In this document: positions 45,330 to 46,061 of the stretch, in pieces
How positions within the stretch are numbered: position 1 is the stretch's first letter
How the letters are laid out: every line of letters begins with the position of its first letter
NCBI RefSeq assembly: GCF_945952435.1
Contig: NZ_CAMFHZ010000024.1
Location: 1 to 46,061 of the forward strand
Direction: 5' to 3'
DNA from: an uncultured Microbacterium sp.
GTDB taxonomy: Bacteria > Actinomycetota > Actinomycetes > Actinomycetales > Microbacteriaceae
DNA: 46,061 nucleotides
Made by a program: the position numbers and the translations under genes
Notes under the pieces: model-generated
Databases searched by the model: none
What the model was told of the DNA's origin: nothing
The model's input: the letters and a program-made list of their open reading frames with translations, nothing else

Positions 45330-46061
45330 TCAGCTCACACGACGCCGGCGGATCAGTGCGCCCGCGCCGCCCGCGAGGAGCAGCAGCGCGAACAGGACCA
45401 GCGGGAGCATTCCCTCGCCACCCGTGCTGGCCAGCATGGCCGGCGTCGAGGCGGCGGCGGTCATGGCCGCGGCGTGGTGCGTCACGGAGACCACGGGAAC
45501 GGTTCCCGGGTTGCTGCCTCCGGGGTTGTTCCCCCCGGGGTTGTTCCCTCCAGGGTTGTTCCCACCGGGGTTGTTGCCTCCGGGGTTGTTTCCCCCAGGG
45601 TTGTTCCCACCGGGGTTGGTGACCGTCCCGTCACCGAGGACGCCGATCCCGTTGCCGCCGATCGTGATGGGGGCGGTGATCGGAAGGGCGATCTGGGATC
45701 CTCCGAGGATCGATCCCAGCCCGGAGGTGATGGCGCCGAGCCCGGAACCGGCCGGGGTTCCGGTCGAGCCGGTGCCGGTCGAACCGGTGCCGGTGCCGGT
45801 GCCGTTGGTGACCATGCCGTCGCCGGCGACGCCGATCGCGTTGCCGAGCACGGAGACCGGGGCGGTCACGGGTGCGACGACCTGGGTGCCTCCCAGCACG
45901 CCGTCGTCACCGCCCGTGGTCGGGCCGGTGGGCGCGGATCCGCCCGTGGCGGGCGGGTTGCTGCCGGTCGAGCCGGTGCCGTTGGTGCCGGTGCCGTTGG
46001 TGACCGTGCCGTCGCCGGCGACGCCGATCGCGTTGCCGAGCACGGAGACCGGGGCGGTCAC
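45330..46061 (-). CDS. Chaplin-like repetitive cell-wall protein, N-terminus outside window
   Basis: Only the last 243 residues are seen; the frame stays open to the window edge, so the true start lies beyond. The visible part has three hydrophobic modules resembling chaplin domains (TAPVSVLGNAIGVAGDG twice, TAPITIGGNGIGVLGDG once), each opening with a V/L-x-x-P-V/I-T-A-P motif and separated by Gly/Thr/Asn linkers. Then follow a run of NPGGN repeats and a sorting signal: LASTGG, a hydrophobic helix (MLPLVLFALLLLAGGAGALI) and RRRR. LAXTG is the motif preferred by class E sortases of high-GC Gram-positives. The modules lack the cysteines of short Streptomyces chaplins. The surface role (hydrophobic coat or adhesion) is inferred. 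Confidence 0.85.
   Translation of the reverse strand: MTAPVSVLGNAIGVAGDGTVTNGTGTNGTGSTGSNPPATGGSAPTGPTTGGDDGVLGGTQVVAPVTAPVSVLGNAIGVAGDGMVTNGTGTGTGSTGTGSTGTPAGSGLGAITSGLGSILGGSQIALPITAPITIGGNGIGVLGDGTVTNPGGNNPGGNNPGGNNPGGNNPGGNNPGGNNPGGSNPGTVPVVSVTHHAAAMTAAASTPAMLASTGGEGMLPLVLFALLLLAGGAGALIRRRRVS
45504..45618 (-). repeat. 15-bp coding repeats (NPGGN run)
   Basis: About seven 15-bp units with core GGGTTGTTCC on the plus strand encode consecutive Asn-Pro-Gly-Gly-Asn blocks. The units vary only at wobble positions, except for one NPGGS unit. Such a run can gain or lose units by slippage and acts as a flexible wall spacer. Confidence 0.85.
45799..46061 (-). repeat. 71-bp near-identical coding repeat, 192-bp period
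   Basis: 45799-45869 and 45991-46061 differ by a single base (A for G in ACCATGCC against ACCGTGCC) and are 192 bp, or 64 codons, apart. Both encode the AGDG...TAPVSVLGNAIGV module. The second copy runs to the window edge, so more copies may follow. Confidence 0.88.

Overview
The window is a replication-origin neighbourhood of a high-GC Gram-positive bacterium, almost certainly an actinobacterium of the family Microbacteriaceae (Microbacterium or a close relative). The evidence is the gene order rpmH-dnaA-dnaN-recF-DUF721-gyrB-gyrA-DUF3566-tRNA-Ile-tRNA-Ala, the rnpA-yidD-yidC-jag-rsmG-parA-parB block on the other side of dnaA, the parS sequence, strong G/C use at third codon positions, and a chaplin-like surface protein with an LAXTG-type sorting signal. 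The assignment rests on pattern recognition; no database search was possible.

Layout. (1) 1-3150, minus strand: tRNA-Ala (cut by the window edge), tRNA-Ile, then a three-gene operon of histidine kinase, NarL-type response regulator and a DUF4097 beta-repeat membrane protein. (2) 3302-4015: a VIT/CCC1-type transporter on the plus strand, ending at a strong bidirectional terminator. (3) 4105-14167, minus strand: DUF3566, gyrA, gyrB, DUF721, recF, dnaN, oriC and dnaA. (4) 14467-20242, plus strand: rpmH, rnpA, yidD, yidC, jag, rsmG, parA, parB and a small conserved-looking protein. Six parS sites are spread over 16.86-21.12 kb; one forms the first codons of parA and one abuts the rsmG start. (5) 20243-21425: about 1.2 kb with no convincing gene, holding three parS sites and short tandem repeats. 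(6) 21473-27533, minus strand: trxA, trxB, a YigZ/IMPACT protein, murJ and a DUF6049 secreted protein. (7) 27650-35431, plus strand: a three-part methyltransferase, an LLM flavin oxidoreductase, a CCA-adding enzyme, and an aldehyde module (GAF regulator, acetaldehyde dehydrogenase, DUF779). (8) 35571-41113, plus strand: a complete dipeptide-type ABC importer (lipoprotein, two permeases, one double ATPase). (9) 41243-43330, minus strand: a DUF3137-like membrane protein and a SAM methyltransferase. (10) 43491-45175, plus strand: the rpsF-ssb-rpsR-rplI operon with a clear terminator. (11) 45330-46061, minus strand: the C-terminal part of a repetitive chaplin-like wall protein, cut by the window edge.

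How it fits together: replication diverges from the dnaA/dnaN region, and most core genes on each side are transcribed away from it. The parAB-parS segment about 4-9 kb from oriC provides origin segregation. YidC/YidD/Jag serve membrane protein insertion, TrxAB thiol reduction, and MurJ peptidoglycan export.

Most of the window is conserved core genome. I see no phage, IS element, CRISPR array or defence system, and no clear candidate for a wholly new system. The less explained parts are the parS island with its phase-switching tandem repeats, the long perfect inverted repeat and 20-bp-phased direct repeats ahead of the aldehyde dehydrogenase gene, the repeat-built wall protein, and an apparent excess of GGATCC.
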